The notes under the pieces: generated by a model
What the model was told of the DNA's origin: nothing
Seen by the model: the letters and a program-made list of their open reading frames with translations, nothing else
Database searches by the model: none
Position numbers and translations under genes: made by a program
Shown here: piece after piece, positions 17,255-26,626 of the stretch
How positions within the stretch are numbered: the stretch's first letter is position 1
How the letters are laid out: every line of letters starts with the position of its first letter
Assembly (NCBI GenBank): GCA_963833465.1
Contig: CAWHXW010000004.1
Coordinates: 806,001-870,000, forward strand
DNA length: 64,000 nt
Source: Fen-1298 sp963833465
GTDB taxonomy: Bacteria > Bacteroidota > Ignavibacteria > UBA10030
Direction: 5' to 3'

Positions 17255-18600
17255 ACTTTTTGCTCTTTTTGAATTTTTGGTTTAGTATTAAAATTGCTTG
17301 TTTTTCTAAACACGGGTTCCACAATTTCACCCCGCAAATTTTCCAATACAGAATTTTCAGAAATAACTTTACTTAATAATTTCAGCACGTCCGTATATGC
17401 ATTTAGTGTGTATTCAATATCATCATCCTTATGAGAAAATGAAATATTATGAAATCCGCTCCAAAGAATACCTCTTTTAAATAATTCTTGCTGCATGAAT
17501 GATTTCAATGCAAGTGCGTTGCCAACTGAAGGATCGAAAACGACCATCGTTCTGCAATCCGGGCCTTTGCAACTGAGATATGAAATAGCCAGTTTGCGGA
17601 CAATTTCTTCAAAACCTAATCGCAGTTTCTTTCCTTGCTCGGCTAAATAGTCTGGAACCTTTTTAGCTACCATTTCTAAAATTGTGGCTTTGGCTGCAAC
17701 GAGCGAAAGAGTTTCGCCGCCGAACGTAGTATAAAAGAAAACATCTTTTTCCAATAGCTGCATAATATCCTCCCGCCCCGTGAGGACAGAAAGTGGCATA
17801 CCATTTGCGATAGCTTTCGAAAATGTTGCAAGATCGGCTTTTACACCAAAATATTCCTGTGCACCACCAAGCGCAATCCGAAATCCAGTCCACATTTCAT
17901 CAAAGATCATCAAAGAACCATTCTGGTCGCAAATATCTTTGAGTTTATGAAGAAAATTATTTTTCGGTTCTTCTATTACCATAGGTTCAAGGATGACACA
18001 AGCTGTGTTTTCGTCTATTGAATCGAGAACCGATTGAATATTGTTATATTGGAAAGTGTGCGTTAATTTCGATATCTCCCGCGGAATTCCGAAAGTTCTG
18101 TCAGTAACACTTATGTACCAATCATGCCATCCATGATATCCGCAACAAAGTACTTTCGTTCTTTTAGTATATGCTCGAGCTAAACGAACTGCTGCACTTG
18201 TAACGTCGGCGCCTGTTTTACTAAACCTTATCATTTCTGCATTGGGCACAATTGTTCTTATCAACTCCGCCACCTCCACTTCCAACGGATGCATCATAGA
18301 GAAGGTGATACCTGAAAGCAATTGTTCACGTATCGCATCATCCACATTTGGATAGCAATATCCAAGTGAGATTGGCCCAATTCCCATATTGTAATCGATA
18401 AATTCATTTCCATCGACATCCCAAACGTGAGATCCATCTCCGCGAATTAAATATTTTGGAGCAATGCCTTTTATGTATTGCCCAGGTCCCTTCGCCAATG
18501 TCTGTGTTTGAGAGGGAATTAATCTCAATGCGCGATTATAAAGTTTATTGGATTGAGTTATATCCGGGTATTTTTCATTTAAGCATATCCCGTTGGACAT
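17251..18600 (-). CDS. Class III PLP aminotransferase (glutamate-1-semialdehyde aminomutase-like)
   Basis: A 449-residue fold-type I enzyme. It shows GIGPISLGYCYPNVDDAI, SKTGADVTSAAVRLARAYTKR, GYHGWHDWY, FDEMWTGFR (Asp of the pyridine nitrogen) and the Schiff-base Lys in TFSKAIANGMP near residue 270. The family transfers or moves amino groups on small keto or aldehyde substrates. The ATG at 18600 has GAAAGG upstream; the open frame reaches farther, but that extension overlaps the transketolase gene. It lies in the sugar cluster and probably aminates the sugar precursor made there. Confidence 0.8.
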   Translation of the reverse strand: MSNGICLNEKYPDITQSNKLYNRALRLIPSQTQTLAKGPGQYIKGIAPKYLIRGDGSHVWDVDGNEFIDYNMGIGPISLGYCYPNVDDAIREQLLSGITFSMMHPLEVEVAELIRTIVPNAEMIRFSKTGADVTSAAVRLARAYTKRTKVLCCGYHGWHDWYISVTDRTFGIPREISKLTHTFQYNNIQSVLDSIDENTACVILEPMVIEEPKNNFLHKLKDICDQNGSLMIFDEMWTGFRIALGGAQEYFGVKADLATFSKAIANGMPLSVLTGREDIMQLLEKDVFFYTTFGGETLSLVAAKATILEMVAKKVPDYLAEQGKKLRLGFEEIVRKLAISYLSCKGPDCRTMVVFDPSVGNALALKSFMQQELFKRGILWSGFHNISFSHKDDDIEYTLNAYTDVLKLLSKVISENSVLENLRGEIVEPVFRKTSNFNTKPKIQKEQKV

Positions 18601-18616
18601 AGAAACTACCTTTCTT

Positions 18617-19585
18617 TCAACAAATAGGTCTGAAAAAGAGTGCTGTTTCGTGTGTAATAAAACCTTTTTGATTTTTTTGTTTAAGCGATGCAAGTTCTGC
18701 AAGTATACGTAATGCAATTTGTCTTCCGGTAAAACCTTCATACTCCAGTACATCTGGCAATAATCCGGGTTTAAACCATCTTTGTTCAAGTGCGATTGGC
18801 AGGACATTAGCGGCAATTCGACGACGTACGAGAAGCTCACAAAGAATACTATATAATCCGCCAATTAGGAAGTGATCCTCTAGTGAAATAATGAGTTTTG
18901 TTTCTTGAGCCGCTCGAAGAATCGCGATTTCATCAATTGGATGAAGTGTGCGTAAATTAATCAGGCGAACAGAAACACCGCTTTTTTCCAATTGATCCTT
19001 TGCAATAACAGCTTGCTCCAACAACATTCCATAAGTTAAAATTGTAATATCGAAACCTTCAGAAATAGTTTCAGATACACCGAATATAAAAGGCGCACTA
19101 TGGTTAACGACCGGAGCACATGCATTAAATCTAACATAACAAGGATAGGGTGTTTTTAAAATTTGATCCATTCCATTTACTAATTCTTCGGCATCACTTG
19201 GGCAAAAAATGTGCATAGCTGGAATGGACCTCATTAATGAAATATCTTCGATCGATTGATGGGTTGGACCGTTGCCATCCGATAAAAATCCTGGTACTCC
19301 TCCGATAAGTTTTACCGGCAACCGAGGAATACCGACATCAGTTCGGATGAATTCAAATGCACGCATAGTTAAAAATGTTGCAATCGCATGTACGATTGGA
19401 ATTCTACCTCGCAGTGCCAAGCCCGCGGCTGCGCCTACCATAGTTTGCTCTGCTATACCAAAATCTATAAATCGATTTCCAATTTTTTTTTGAAGAGTTC
19501 TGATCGCTGCACGATTTTCTGCAGTTAGAATTCGAATGTTTTTATCCCTGCTACAGAGTTCTTCGAGTTTTTCTTCGTAAGTCAT
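18617..19585 (-). CDS. Transketolase-like C-terminal subunit
   Basis: A 322-residue protein covering the pyrimidine-binding and C-terminal domains of transketolase. It contains FIDFGIAEQTMVGAAAGLAL (with the activating Glu near residue 42), GGVPGFLSDGNGPTHQSIED and, at the C-terminal domain, LTYGMLLEQAVIA. It is coupled to the N-terminal subunit gene with a 1-base gap. Split transketolases of this type transfer two-carbon units with thiamine diphosphate. Within a ulosonate cluster this suggests that the sugar backbone is built or shortened by a ketol transfer. Confidence 0.8.
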   Translation of the reverse strand: MTYEEKLEELCSRDKNIRILTAENRAAIRTLQKKIGNRFIDFGIAEQTMVGAAAGLALRGRIPIVHAIATFLTMRAFEFIRTDVGIPRLPVKLIGGVPGFLSDGNGPTHQSIEDISLMRSIPAMHIFCPSDAEELVNGMDQILKTPYPCYVRFNACAPVVNHSAPFIFGVSETISEGFDITILTYGMLLEQAVIAKDQLEKSGVSVRLINLRTLHPIDEIAILRAAQETKLIISLEDHFLIGGLYSILCELLVRRRIAANVLPIALEQRWFKPGLLPDVLEYEGFTGRQIALRILAELASLKQKNQKGFITHETALFFRPIC

Positions 19586-19586
19586 A

Positions 19587-20444
19587 TTAGCGAACCAATA
19601 GAGTATCTGATGTTAAAACTGCCGGAGTTGCCGTTCTCATTTCATTCAATAGCATTTCAACTTCTTGTTGGGTAAAGTTTGCAAACCATCTGTCGGCACA
19701 TTGTTCAATGCTTGGAAGTCCTTTGCCACGAATCGTATTTGCTATAACAATGCTTGGTTTCCCTTCGCTAAAAGGTAATTGGCTGAACGCTGCTTCAATT
19801 TCATGAAAATTATGGCCATCGATACGTTTCCAATTCCAACCGAACGCGCCAAATTTTGTTCCGATAGGCTCAAGCGGTACAAGTTCTTCTGTCCGCATAT
19901 TTGCCTGAAATTCATTTCGATCTATAATTGCTACCAGATTATCAAGTTTGTATGCAGATGCCAGAAGACTTGATTCCCAAATAGATCCTTCGTCGAGTTC
20001 TCCGTCACCGATGACTACATAAACCTTATTCTTTCCGCCGCAGGATTTAATATCGTATGCAACACCAAAAGCTACCGCCAATAAATGTCCGAGCGACCCA
20101 GAGTGAAATTCAATGCCAGGAATAGCTCGATTAGGATGCCAATAAATCGAATCTGTCGTTTTCAGATGTTGCATTAATCGTACTTGCGGAAAAAATCCAA
20201 GTTCTACGAGTGTTCCATATAGTGCTGGAACATCATGACCCTTCGAGAGAAACAGATAATCACGATTTGGATCGTTGACAATTTCATGAGAGATATGTAG
20301 TTTTTCTGAATAAAGATAAACTAGTAGATCAGCACAGGAAAGAGATGCACCAATGAAACATCCTCCGTTTGTTGCCATACGGATTATATGTTCACGCACT
20401 CGTTGTGCTCTAATTATCAACCGATCCTCTTGTTCTCTTGTCAT
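19587..20444 (-). CDS. Transketolase-like N-terminal subunit
   Basis: A 285-residue protein equal to the thiamine-diphosphate domain of transketolase. Visible are LSKGHDVPALYGTL, the region HSGSLGHLLAVAFGVA and the diphosphate/Mg motif GDGELDEGSIWESSLLAS with the downstream Asn in IIDRNEFQ. It lies 2 bases after the cytidylyltransferase gene and just before the C-terminal subunit. The two subunits together would form one enzyme. Confidence 0.8.
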   Translation of the reverse strand: MTREQEDRLIIRAQRVREHIIRMATNGGCFIGASLSCADLLVYLYSEKLHISHEIVNDPNRDYLFLSKGHDVPALYGTLVELGFFPQVRLMQHLKTTDSIYWHPNRAIPGIEFHSGSLGHLLAVAFGVAYDIKSCGGKNKVYVVIGDGELDEGSIWESSLLASAYKLDNLVAIIDRNEFQANMRTEELVPLEPIGTKFGAFGWNWKRIDGHNFHEIEAAFSQLPFSEGKPSIVIANTIRGKGLPSIEQCADRWFANFTQQEVEMLLNEMRTATPAVLTSDTLLVR

Positions 20445-20446
20445 TG

Positions 20447-21259
20447 CTATACTGCCTCAGCCATTATTTTAGTTTCCTTATTAGTAATAGTTTTCAATTC
20501 ATGAAGATGATATCTGTACCAATTCACACCTGCATATTTTGCGTTGAGCAAAGGAAGAATCGGTTCTTCTCTAAGCAATGCTAAAATGTCGTAAAGTGAG
20601 AATATGGGATTGTCCGCCGTCCAAAGATAATCATAAACCTTTTTGATGAAAATAAAGTCTTCTGGATAGTCAATAGTCCAGCGATGAGTCATCGAATAAT
20701 CCTTGCCTGTTTCCCATCTTACATTACCGATGCGAAATCTCTCTGGCTGTTCCCAGATAAATGGCGTCGTATGTTCACGTTCCATTGGAAGCTTTGCTTC
20801 TTTCCATGCGCACTCTAGTATATGGAACGGCACTACTTCAACGTCATTTCCATCAGGATAGGTTGCTGGATGTAAATTGCTGACATAATCGTAATCCTGG
20901 GAATGTTCATCATAATATTTAACAACTTTATCAATGATTCGTGGATCAATGAGCGGACAATCAGAAGGAATTTTTATGACCACGTCTGCGCGATTCTTCT
21001 TTGCCGCTTGGTAATGACGATCCAACAAATCCGTAGGATGACCGCTGAAACAAGAAATATTAAACTTCTTGCAAAGATCACGAACTATATCATCTTCCGG
21101 ATTAGTCGTCGTTGCCACAATCAGATCACAATCAACTTTTGCAGCTGCAACACGTTGTATCATCCGCAATAGTAATGGATATCCCTTCAAGGGTATTATA
21201 ATTTTATGGGGTAACCGGGTAGAGCCAAGTCGCGCCTGGATTATGATCGTTTTTTTCAC
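20447..21259 (-). CDS. SpsF-type cytidylyltransferase
   Basis: A protein of about 270 residues with IIIQARLGSTRLPHK at the N-terminus, LIVATTTNPEDD, VVIKIPSDCPLIDP and RWTIDYPEDF. These are typical of the SpsF/NeuA-like nucleotidyltransferase family, which activates acidic sugars with CTP or forms related nucleotide sugars. I chose the GTG at 21259, which has GGAG 8 bases upstream and begins right at the conserved N-terminus. It probably activates the product of the NeuB-like synthase. Confidence 0.75.
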   Translation of the reverse strand: MKKTIIIQARLGSTRLPHKIIIPLKGYPLLLRMIQRVAAAKVDCDLIVATTTNPEDDIVRDLCKKFNISCFSGHPTDLLDRHYQAAKKNRADVVIKIPSDCPLIDPRIIDKVVKYYDEHSQDYDYVSNLHPATYPDGNDVEVVPFHILECAWKEAKLPMEREHTTPFIWEQPERFRIGNVRWETGKDYSMTHRWTIDYPEDFIFIKKVYDYLWTADNPIFSLYDILALLREEPILPLLNAKYAGVNWYRYHLHELKTITNKETKIMAEAV

Positions 21260-21388
21260 AATGCGAACTCCATTGAAGGTGCTGAAACCTCGCACAGATC
21301 CGTTTCGAGTACATGCCTGCACACATGTGCAATATTTTTTGCTGCGGAAGCGTGCTGCAGAGGAAGTAATTTTCTCAATTCGTTCACA

Positions 21389-22255
21389 TCAAAGTACCGA
21401 ATAAACTTCTTTGCCAAGCGCCAACCCAATATAAACTACAGTGGAATATTGCGTGATCAGTACAGAGCAATTTGCAATCATTTCTTCGGTCGGTCCATCA
21501 GAAAAAATCAAAGCACCAGGAGCAAAGGTTTCGATTTCTTTTGTTGCCTTTGCAACATTTTCATTTGGATGCAATTTGAAAATAAGCTGATGTCCTTTTG
21601 AAAATTCAAATACTCGCTTTATAAAGCGATATCTATTTTCTATTTTAAATGTTTCCCGAGAATCTGATGTACATACGAGGACGTATCCCTTCAGTGGAAA
21701 TTGGTTATTCAAAAATTTTCTGCAATTATCAAAATTTGGAATTCCAGTTACAATAATTTTTTCAGATCGAACTCCTTTTTCGATAAAAAAATCACGGTAT
21801 CCCTCGCTTGCAACACAGAAAATATCGTATAAATCACTTAACCCATTTGTCGAACTGCTCGCAATCCATCGTGGAAGAAATGGAAAAAGTTTTACAATGT
21901 GGTAACCAACATTCTCGGGATCGGTCATGCCTTCCTGTACTAAAATAACTTTCCCCTTCTGAATGTTCTTTGGAACAATTAAATCGGTCGTGATAAGAGT
22001 CAGATCGTACAGACCTGATTGCCCTCCATAATCGAGAGTCAATTGATTATCTTTGATATATTTACTAATACGCTCAACCCATGGTCTTCCCGGACTAGTA
22101 AAATCAAGCCAGCCAAATCTTTGCACAATACTTAAAATCCCATCACAATATTGGGGTGAAAAGCAATGAGTGTACTCAGGAAGTTCTTTAGCAATCTGAT
22201 GTACTTGTGTTATTTGGTTTAAAGTACCGCCGATATGGAGAATTCTCTTATTCAT
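21389..22255 (-). CDS. GT-B-fold glycosyl/glycerophospho-transferase-like protein
   Basis: A 289-residue protein starting MNKRILHIGGTLNQITQVHQ; the ATG at 22255 overlaps the stop of the preceding gene by 4 bases (ATGA). It has GYVLVCTSDSRETF, LIFKLHPNENVAK and CSVLITQYSTVVYIGLALGKEV near the C-terminus. This end resembles the nucleotide-binding half of UDP-GlcNAc 2-epimerase-like and CDP-glycerol glycerophosphotransferase-like proteins. I infer that it transfers the cluster's sugar, or it is a 2-epimerase-related enzyme. The exact family is uncertain. Confidence 0.5.
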   Translation of the reverse strand: MNKRILHIGGTLNQITQVHQIAKELPEYTHCFSPQYCDGILSIVQRFGWLDFTSPGRPWVERISKYIKDNQLTLDYGGQSGLYDLTLITTDLIVPKNIQKGKVILVQEGMTDPENVGYHIVKLFPFLPRWIASSSTNGLSDLYDIFCVASEGYRDFFIEKGVRSEKIIVTGIPNFDNCRKFLNNQFPLKGYVLVCTSDSRETFKIENRYRFIKRVFEFSKGHQLIFKLHPNENVAKATKEIETFAPGALIFSDGPTEEMIANCSVLITQYSTVVYIGLALGKEVYSVL

Positions 22256-23239
22256 TGATTTTCCAGAGCAGCCTTGTAAAAAATAAATCGTTTGCCCTTC
22301 CATCGAACTCCTTGCATCAGAAGAGACAAATAACCTGCTGAAACACAAATTATCCCCACTATTCTTTTCAACAGCACAAATGCAGTTATTTGAATAGTTG
22401 TTACTGGAATATTCATAGAGGTAAAAAGAGCTACATAGCCAATATCTTTTACGACTGCACCGCTTGGAAGGAAAAACATACTCAGGCGAACAGCAGATAA
22501 CACAGCTTCCGTAACAAGTACATTCGCAAACGTGATGTGCAAACTCAATGAATGGGCAACCAGTAATGTTTCACCCACATCCATAAACCAATGTATTGAA
22601 TACAAAAAAAACGCGGCGGCAAGATAAATCTTCTTTTGTCTTCCCGCTTCAGCAAAATGCATATCTGCTTGTTTGAATGATGTTGCAAGATGTTTGAGGT
22701 GTTTTTTTAGTACCTGGAATCTTGAAGCTGTAAAAGTACTTCCAGATAGTCCTTGCCAGTGATCCCTGTATTAGTTTCTTCACAATGATTCCAAGAAAAA
22801 CACTGACCACCGCGAGAATTCCAATTGCAACGGCGAGTGAAATGTTGTGTGAGTAGATAGATAACATATGATCCCGGTTGAGAATTGAGCCAATAAGACA
22901 GCTTCCTGTAATGAAAAACAATTGAGTGATACCTAACATCCAATGGCGCATGATCAGACTTGTAATTACTGAATTCGCTGGAATATCCGACCTGTGTCTT
23001 AAGAGATAAACTTTGATTGCGTCAGCCATTGCAAAACCGCCCGGGATAGAAAGTAGAACAGCTTCTGCACCTATATGAGTAAAAAAAAGAGAAACAAGAT
23101 TAATTTTTAATTTCTGTGGAAGCAGTGTTTTCCATGCGAGCGCATCCAACAGCATACCGAAGAGGAAGGGTAACGGTAGAAGTAGTAACATCCAATCAAA
23201 ACGAAGAAGAGAAATATTAACCTGCTGGAATGCGCTCAC
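22252..23239 (-). pseudogene. UPF0104/flippase-like membrane protein, frameshifted at an A7 run
   Basis: Two overlapping reading frames give one protein of about 330 residues with many hydrophobic helices, like the lysylphosphatidylglycerol-synthetase-type flippase domain family. The first frame starts at GTG 23239 and ends at 22649; the second continues to 22252. The switch falls at seven A residues on the coding strand (T-run 22702-22708). With six, the reading becomes GTKKHLKHLATSFKQADMHF and joins smoothly to the second half. This may be a sequencing error, a real mutation or polymerase slippage. It lies upstream of the transferase gene and probably exports a lipid-linked sugar. Confidence 0.65.
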
Positions 23240-23393
23240 TGAAATGTTCCTAAAAATATTAAATTAGTAAATTCCATTTATATAACTCATCAATCGGACA
23301 AAGTGTTTTTCATGCGTTTTCCGGATAGGAGAAACAAACAAAATTTGTAATTCAATGATACATATTACTTGTTACCACAGAATTACCTTTCTG

Positions 23394-25232
23394 TTACGAA
23401 GTTGCAACTAACGTATTTACAAGCTGATGTACCTTCCGGCCCGGATAAGTAAGAATAGATTTATATTGGCCAATATATCGCTCTGATTTTTCTGGCGTCA
23501 AGTGTTTAAGTTCCAACTGAATAAACCCATCAATACAGTGCCCAAAAGATTCGTCAATGCCAAAATCACAAAATCGAACTCCCTCTGGTGAACAGAGCTC
23601 TGAATATTGTCTCAGAAGTGTTGGAATAGATACTCCAATTGCACGAAGTCGTAATTTCAATTTGTTTAAGTCCTCTTTATAAGTCGTTCCGCAAAAAAAA
23701 TCATTCAGTGCATATTTTTTTTCTGCAGGTACTCTGTATGGATGGAGTGATGTGACATAACCTTCAGGAGCCCTGTACCATTTTGAACATACATAAACCA
23801 TAGCTTCTTTTGCTTCATCGGTATACATGCTGCTAATAGAGACTGGACCGTAGAGATATTTCACTGCAGGTTCATTTGCGATTACGGTGCCAATGCCAGC
23901 CCATAAATATTCTAATGCATGTGAATTCCAATATGAACGCTGGATGAAACTGCGGCCCATTTCAACTGCATTGGAAAGTATGTTTATGAATTCATCGGAA
24001 AATTTGAAGAGAGAAGAAGTATACAAACCTTTGAGTCCGTAGGCATGAAGTATTTTATTGCAGAATCCTAAACGATATGCCCCGACAATTTCTAAATCTT
24101 CATTATCCCACAATACTAAATGTTTGTAACTTTGGTCATATCGATCTTTGTCGAGACGTTTGCCTGTTCCCTCTCCTATAAGTCGGAATGTGATTTCCCT
24201 AAGCCTGGAAATTTCTCGCACTACAGATGGCGATTCATTTGCATCGACTAAATACAGGTGCTTGTATTTTGCTGGAGAACCTAAATACATTGCAGCATCT
24301 AATTCCCGACAAAGCGTACGTCGTTCAATAGGCCGTGCAATTCCACACTCTGTACGGAATGGTCCTTTCTTGTTAAATGGCAATGCTTCGATTTGTTTCC
24401 GCATCAGCTTAGTGGCTGCTTTCGCATGTAGTTCTGAAAATGCTTTGTAGGGAATCAATTCTCCTATATGTAAACAAATAGGTCTTTGATTTTTCTTTAA
24501 CATTTCATGCGGCAGCATCAATGTAGAAACCTTTTTTGAAATGCAAGCTATTCCATAAAACGCAACAGAATTCTTTGCGCTCACGTACATCGGAAGAACA
24601 GGCGCTTGATGACGTTGGGCAAACCGCACTGCTCCTGCACACCAATATGTGTCAGTAACACCGCGCAGAGACATCCGAGAAACTTCAGCTGCAGGGAAAA
24701 AAATAACCGCTTCTTCATTTTCCAACGCTTCATCAATACGATGGAGATCAGCTTTTGTGGAACGACCTGAAAAAACGTCCACAGGAAGGAATAACTCCGC
24801 AAGACCATCAAGAACAAGCAGCATGTCGTTTGCAACAATGCGTACATCTGGCCGCACTTCATGAAAGACTTTCAGTAAAACAAGGCCATCCAATCCACCT
24901 AATGGATGATTGCTTACACAAATGACTTTTCCAGCGGCAGGAATTCTTTCTAACTCGCGCGAAGAAACCAGAAAAGAGATATCGATATATTCAAAAATAT
25001 CGTCGATTAAATTGAATCCGCAAACTCCGGAATGATTTTCCAAAAATCCTTCTATCCGATCTAAATACAGGATTTTTCGGACCAGCCTCATAACCGATTG
25101 TCGAAAGACCAGAGGAATATTTTCCCAAGAATGCGATAAATACCGTGCAAGCATTTTTTCAAGGTCTATGCGAGGCACTTGTTGATGTGAATAAATATGC
25201 GAGGTCATTTTTTTTATGAAAAGATACATCAT
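23394..25232 (-). CDS. olsF: OlsF-like bifunctional ornithine-lipid synthase (PlsC-type + GNAT-type acyltransferase)
   Basis: A 612-residue two-domain protein. The N-terminal half (about 60-290) is a lysophospholipid-acyltransferase-like domain with SNHPLGGLDG near residue 110 and FFPAAEVSR near 178. The C-terminal half (about 310-560) resembles the OlsB/hemolysin-type acyl-ACP N-acyltransferase, with IVGAYRLGF, SALFKF-like SSLFKFSDEF, EMGRSFIQRSYW and LWAGIGTVI. The order OlsA-like then OlsB-like is that of the OlsF fusion. Ornithine lipids contain no phosphorus and often replace phospholipids during phosphate limitation, which fits the surrounding genes. A convincing Pho box on its own strand was not found, so its regulation is inferred from context. 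Confidence 0.7.
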   Translation of the reverse strand: MMYLFIKKMTSHIYSHQQVPRIDLEKMLARYLSHSWENIPLVFRQSVMRLVRKILYLDRIEGFLENHSGVCGFNLIDDIFEYIDISFLVSSRELERIPAAGKVICVSNHPLGGLDGLVLLKVFHEVRPDVRIVANDMLLVLDGLAELFLPVDVFSGRSTKADLHRIDEALENEEAVIFFPAAEVSRMSLRGVTDTYWCAGAVRFAQRHQAPVLPMYVSAKNSVAFYGIACISKKVSTLMLPHEMLKKNQRPICLHIGELIPYKAFSELHAKAATKLMRKQIEALPFNKKGPFRTECGIARPIERRTLCRELDAAMYLGSPAKYKHLYLVDANESPSVVREISRLREITFRLIGEGTGKRLDKDRYDQSYKHLVLWDNEDLEIVGAYRLGFCNKILHAYGLKGLYTSSLFKFSDEFINILSNAVEMGRSFIQRSYWNSHALEYLWAGIGTVIANEPAVKYLYGPVSISSMYTDEAKEAMVYVCSKWYRAPEGYVTSLHPYRVPAEKKYALNDFFCGTTYKEDLNKLKLRLRAIGVSIPTLLRQYSELCSPEGVRFCDFGIDESFGHCIDGFIQLELKHLTPEKSERYIGQYKSILTYPGRKVHQLVNTLVATS

Positions 25233-25452
25233 TCATATTACTATGTGATTAGCAAGAGATTAATATTTAATGACAAAAAGATGTCCTGATTGGAACAATG
25301 TCGTACCACAACATTTATTTATAATCTCTGAATTTAATTTGATAACGTTATGATTGAATGAAATCATGTATTAAATAACAAACCGATTTCTGGATATGTC
25401 TTCAATGCAAGAGTTTGGTTAAAGCGAGAAGTCGTAGTATATTTTTATAGTC

Positions 25453-25489
25453 TTAACATACTCGTTCACCCCGTTACAATTTAATGACA
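25453..25489 (+). promoter_or_regulatory. Putative Pho box E upstream of the acid phosphatase
   Basis: TTAACA at 25453 is followed 11 bp later by GTTCAC; GTTACA at 25473 is followed 11 bp later by ATGACA. The two pairs are out of phase with each other by 2 bp, so this is weaker than the other Pho boxes. The phosphatase gene starts at 25646. Confidence 0.4.
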
Positions 25490-25572
25490 CGGAAAACTTA
25501 TTAAGATAATAATAGCATAACACTACTATTGTATATTTATGCTCGAAGTTACTATCTCAGGTTTCAGAACAG

Positions 25573-25598
25573 GTAACTATTTCCATCGGAAACGTTAC
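25573..25598. other. Inverted repeat upstream of the acid phosphatase
   Basis: GTAAC-TA-TTTCC, ATC, GGAAA-C-GTTAC: two nested inverted arms separated by 3 bases, imperfect by one base in the arm spacer. It lies 48 bp before the phosphatase start, where an operator or a 5' leader hairpin would sit. The role is unknown. Confidence 0.35.
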
Positions 25599-25645
25599 TT
25601 GAGCAGCGCTGTCAATTTTATTGTTTTAAAATTCAGGAGTAATTA

Positions 25646-26626
25646 ATGAAGTCAATCCGTTTTATATCATTCGCACTTTTCTTCCTCTTTATTGCATCGT
25701 TCATACGGCTGCAATCTCAGACTGAAAATAGGAATTCAAGTCGCCTTTCACTTGGTAAAGGTTCATTGAATTTCCTTGTCATCAGCGATTGGGGCAGAGA
25801 AGGCATTAATGACACAAATAAAAAAACACCTGGCCAGCTCAAGGTCGCAAAGCAATTCGGAGCTACCGCCGAAGATATCAATGCGTCCTTCGTGGTAACT
25901 TGCGGCGATAACTTCCATGGCAAAGGTGTATCGAGTATTACAGATTCTCTTTGGAAAGTAAATTTTGAAAACGTCTATACGAGCACATCTCTTGTGATTC
26001 CATGGTACATCACACTCGGAAATCATGATTATGAGGGAAACGTCGAAGCAGAACTTGAGTACGCAAAGACTAGTTCGCGATGGATCCAGCCAGCAAGATA
26101 TTTTTCATTTACGAAAACCCTTCCTGACTCAACTGTGATTTTATTTCTCATTATTGATTCTTCTCCCTTTATCCATGAGTACGTTAATAACGAAAGAGAT
26201 ACATATCATGTAAAAAGCCAAAATACTGTTGCACAGATTCGATGGTGCGATAGTGTTTTAAGCACATCAAACGCAAAGTGGAAATTCGCTTTTTTCCATC
26301 ACCCTGCTTACTCTGCCTCCTTTACACATGGCAGTACACCGGAAATTCAAAACGCATTTATCCCGATATTCAAAAAGTATTATGTCGATGCTTGTTTCTC
26401 CGGCCATGACCATGACTTACAACACTCGCATCCTGATCTCTCAACAATTGAATATTTCGGCGTTGGAGGTGGTTCTGAAACAAGGCCCGTAGGACAAGCA
26501 GATTTTACAAAGTACAGCAATGCTTCTCTTGGTTTTGGCGTGATTTCTCTGATTCATAATATTATGAGATTTAGCTTGGTGAATGAACTAGGCGTACAAC
26601 TTTATACATACGAAATTCACAAATGA
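25646..26626 (+). CDS. Secreted purple acid phosphatase-like metallophosphatase
   Basis: A 326-residue protein with an N-terminal signal peptide (about 1-25, ending SQT). The metal motifs are those of the TRAP-type purple acid phosphatases: VISDWGREG, TCGDNF, TLGNHDYEGN, FFHHPAYS and FSGHDHDLQH. The enzyme would act in the periplasm or outside the cell and release phosphate from organic esters. A strong AGGAG site precedes the ATG, and a weak Pho-box-like array lies about 160-190 bp upstream. No other gene is co-directional close by, so it is a single-gene unit. Confidence 0.8.
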   Translation: MKSIRFISFALFFLFIASFIRLQSQTENRNSSRLSLGKGSLNFLVISDWGREGINDTNKKTPGQLKVAKQFGATAEDINASFVVTCGDNFHGKGVSSITDSLWKVNFENVYTSTSLVIPWYITLGNHDYEGNVEAELEYAKTSSRWIQPARYFSFTKTLPDSTVILFLIIDSSPFIHEYVNNERDTYHVKSQNTVAQIRWCDSVLSTSNAKWKFAFFHHPAYSASFTHGSTPEIQNAFIPIFKKYYVDACFSGHDHDLQHSHPDLSTIEYFGVGGGSETRPVGQADFTKYSNASLGFGVISLIHNIMRFSLVNELGVQLYTYEIHK

